Assembly (NCBI GenBank): GCA_028715625.1
Contig: JAQURL010000022.1
Location: 1 to 38,988 of the forward strand
Direction of reading: 5' to 3'
Origin: Candidatus Margulisiibacteriota bacterium
GTDB taxonomy: Bacteria; Margulisbacteria; Riflemargulisbacteria; GWF2-35-9
Length of the DNA stretch: 38,988 bases
Positions 38,363 through 38,988 of the stretch are shown here, one piece after another. Below the pieces are notes generated by a model. The model saw nothing but the letters and a program-made list of their open reading frames with translations. It did no database searches and was not told the DNA's origin. Position numbers and translations under genes: made by a program. Position 1 is the first letter of the stretch. Each line of letters starts with the position of its first letter.

Positions 38363-38968
38363 CTATTTATACAAATAAACCGTGAAATTATCCGGGGAAT
38401 AATCATGACGTAAAACAGCCTTGGGGGTCAATGACAGGCAGAAGTTCAGTGTTTCTCCGGCATCAAAGTAGTTGAGGTTGGACTCATCCTTGCTTTCGCT
38501 GACACTGGATAGAAAATTTACCGCCACGCCTTTTTCTGCAAGGTCGAACATTTTATGCAGTGCGCGGTTGCGGTAATCGGATATGTTTTCCATTTTGCCC
38601 AGATTAAAAAGACCGTCAGCCAGAATATATTCGGCTGTATCGTTAAAATCTTTATCTAAAATGTTGATGTTCCGGAAATCCGCATCCGGTTCGTTTTCCG
38701 CAGCTACTCTGTAAGCCCTTGGAGAAATATCAATGCCGGTATATTTGAAGGAACTCAGAAATTCAGTGAGATACTTATAAAACAAACCTACGTTGCTGCC
38801 AACTTCCAGTATAGAACTGTAGTCGAGGTCGCTGATCTCGGTCAAAATGCGATACTTGAGCAGCATATTTTCCTGTGTGCCATTATCCCCGCTGCGAAAG
38901 TCTATATTAAAACGATCAACAAGGGAATCGTAAAAAGCAGCTACTTTTTGAAAATAATCCTTGTACAT
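38363..38968 (-). CDS. Class I SAM-dependent methyltransferase
   Basis: 201 residues from the ATG at 38966-38968. Motif I is S-I-L-E-V-G-S-N-V-G-L-F (52-63), with N in place of the usual second G region. The acidic end of strand 2 is Y-T-G-I-D-I-S (76-82), and A-D-F-R-N-I-N-I-L (96-104) follows as the next strand. These bind S-adenosylmethionine; the substrate is unknown. The second half has F-L-S-S-V-S-E-S and ends with H-D-Y-S-P-D-N-F-T-V-Y-L-Y-K, a C-terminal strand pair common in such folds. No ribosome site is visible before the ATG and the frame stays open to the window edge, so the true start could be further upstream. Neighbours on the minus strand: tRNA-Leu follows with its own promoter. 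Confidence 0.8.
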   Translation of the reverse strand: MYKDYFQKVAAFYDSLVDRFNIDFRSGDNGTQENMLLKYRILTEISDLDYSSILEVGSNVGLFYKYLTEFLSSFKYTGIDISPRAYRVAAENEPDADFRNINILDKDFNDTAEYILADGLFNLGKMENISDYRNRALHKMFDLAEKGVAVNFLSSVSESKDESNLNYFDAGETLNFCLSLTPKAVLRHDYSPDNFTVYLYK

Positions 38969-38988
38969 AGTAACAATATGATAGCAGA

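Overview
This is bacterial DNA of low to moderate GC content (about 38 percent by eye). Genes are densely packed, mostly on the + strand, and many have GGAGG-type ribosome binding sites. Both tRNA genes encode their own CCA. I cannot name the organism. A partial giant Ig-like repeat protein with a FlgD-like C-terminal domain, an N-type ATPase, a chemoreceptor and response regulators would fit a Gram-negative-type or candidate-phylum bacterium, but that is inference.

Layout. (1) 1-20705 is one uninterrupted frame, open at the left edge. It encodes at least 6,900 residues of a secreted or surface protein built from four successive families of roughly 100-residue beta-sandwich repeats, ending in an FN3-like and a FlgD-type Ig domain (NYPNPF motif). 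Around 7.6-10.6 kb the gene carries near-identical internal duplications and a different base composition. (2) 20792-22027 encodes a protein that looks like the TraB/TIKI/ChaN/erythromycin-esterase superfamily. (3) 22134-28936 is a complete nine-gene N-ATPase operon in the order atpD-C-Q-R-B-E-F-A-G. It has no separate delta gene, and its b subunit has a delta-like C-terminal part. The c subunit has the sodium-ligand pattern plus a second carboxylate. (4) 29023-32428 holds an MscS-type channel, a PPK2-type polyphosphate kinase and an unrecognised membrane protein whose C-terminal half resembles a CYTH/triphosphate-tunnel domain. (5) 32429-32831 holds tRNA-Gln(TTG) on the minus strand. A 15-bp copy of the tRNA 3' end lies about 200 bp away, and back-to-back promoters lie on the other side. 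(6) 32832-33990 encodes a REC-HPt protein and a CheY-like regulator in overlapping genes. (7) A membrane-anchored rhodanese-like protein without the catalytic cysteine (minus strand) faces htpG (plus strand) across a promoter region with a shared, symmetric -10 element. (8) 36541-37959 is a Cache-type chemoreceptor whose start codon is unusual. (9) tRNA-Leu(TAA) and a class I methyltransferase lie on the minus strand at the right edge.

How they may work together. The N-ATPase would couple ATP to a transmembrane Na+ or H+ gradient. The MscS channel relieves osmotic pressure, and PPK2 links polyphosphate to nucleotides. The CYTH-like protein could also handle a polyphosphate or triphosphate. 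This makes an ion/phosphate-energy block a reasonable hypothesis, not a demonstrated system. The REC-HPt/CheY pair and the chemoreceptor are signalling genes whose kinase is not in this window.
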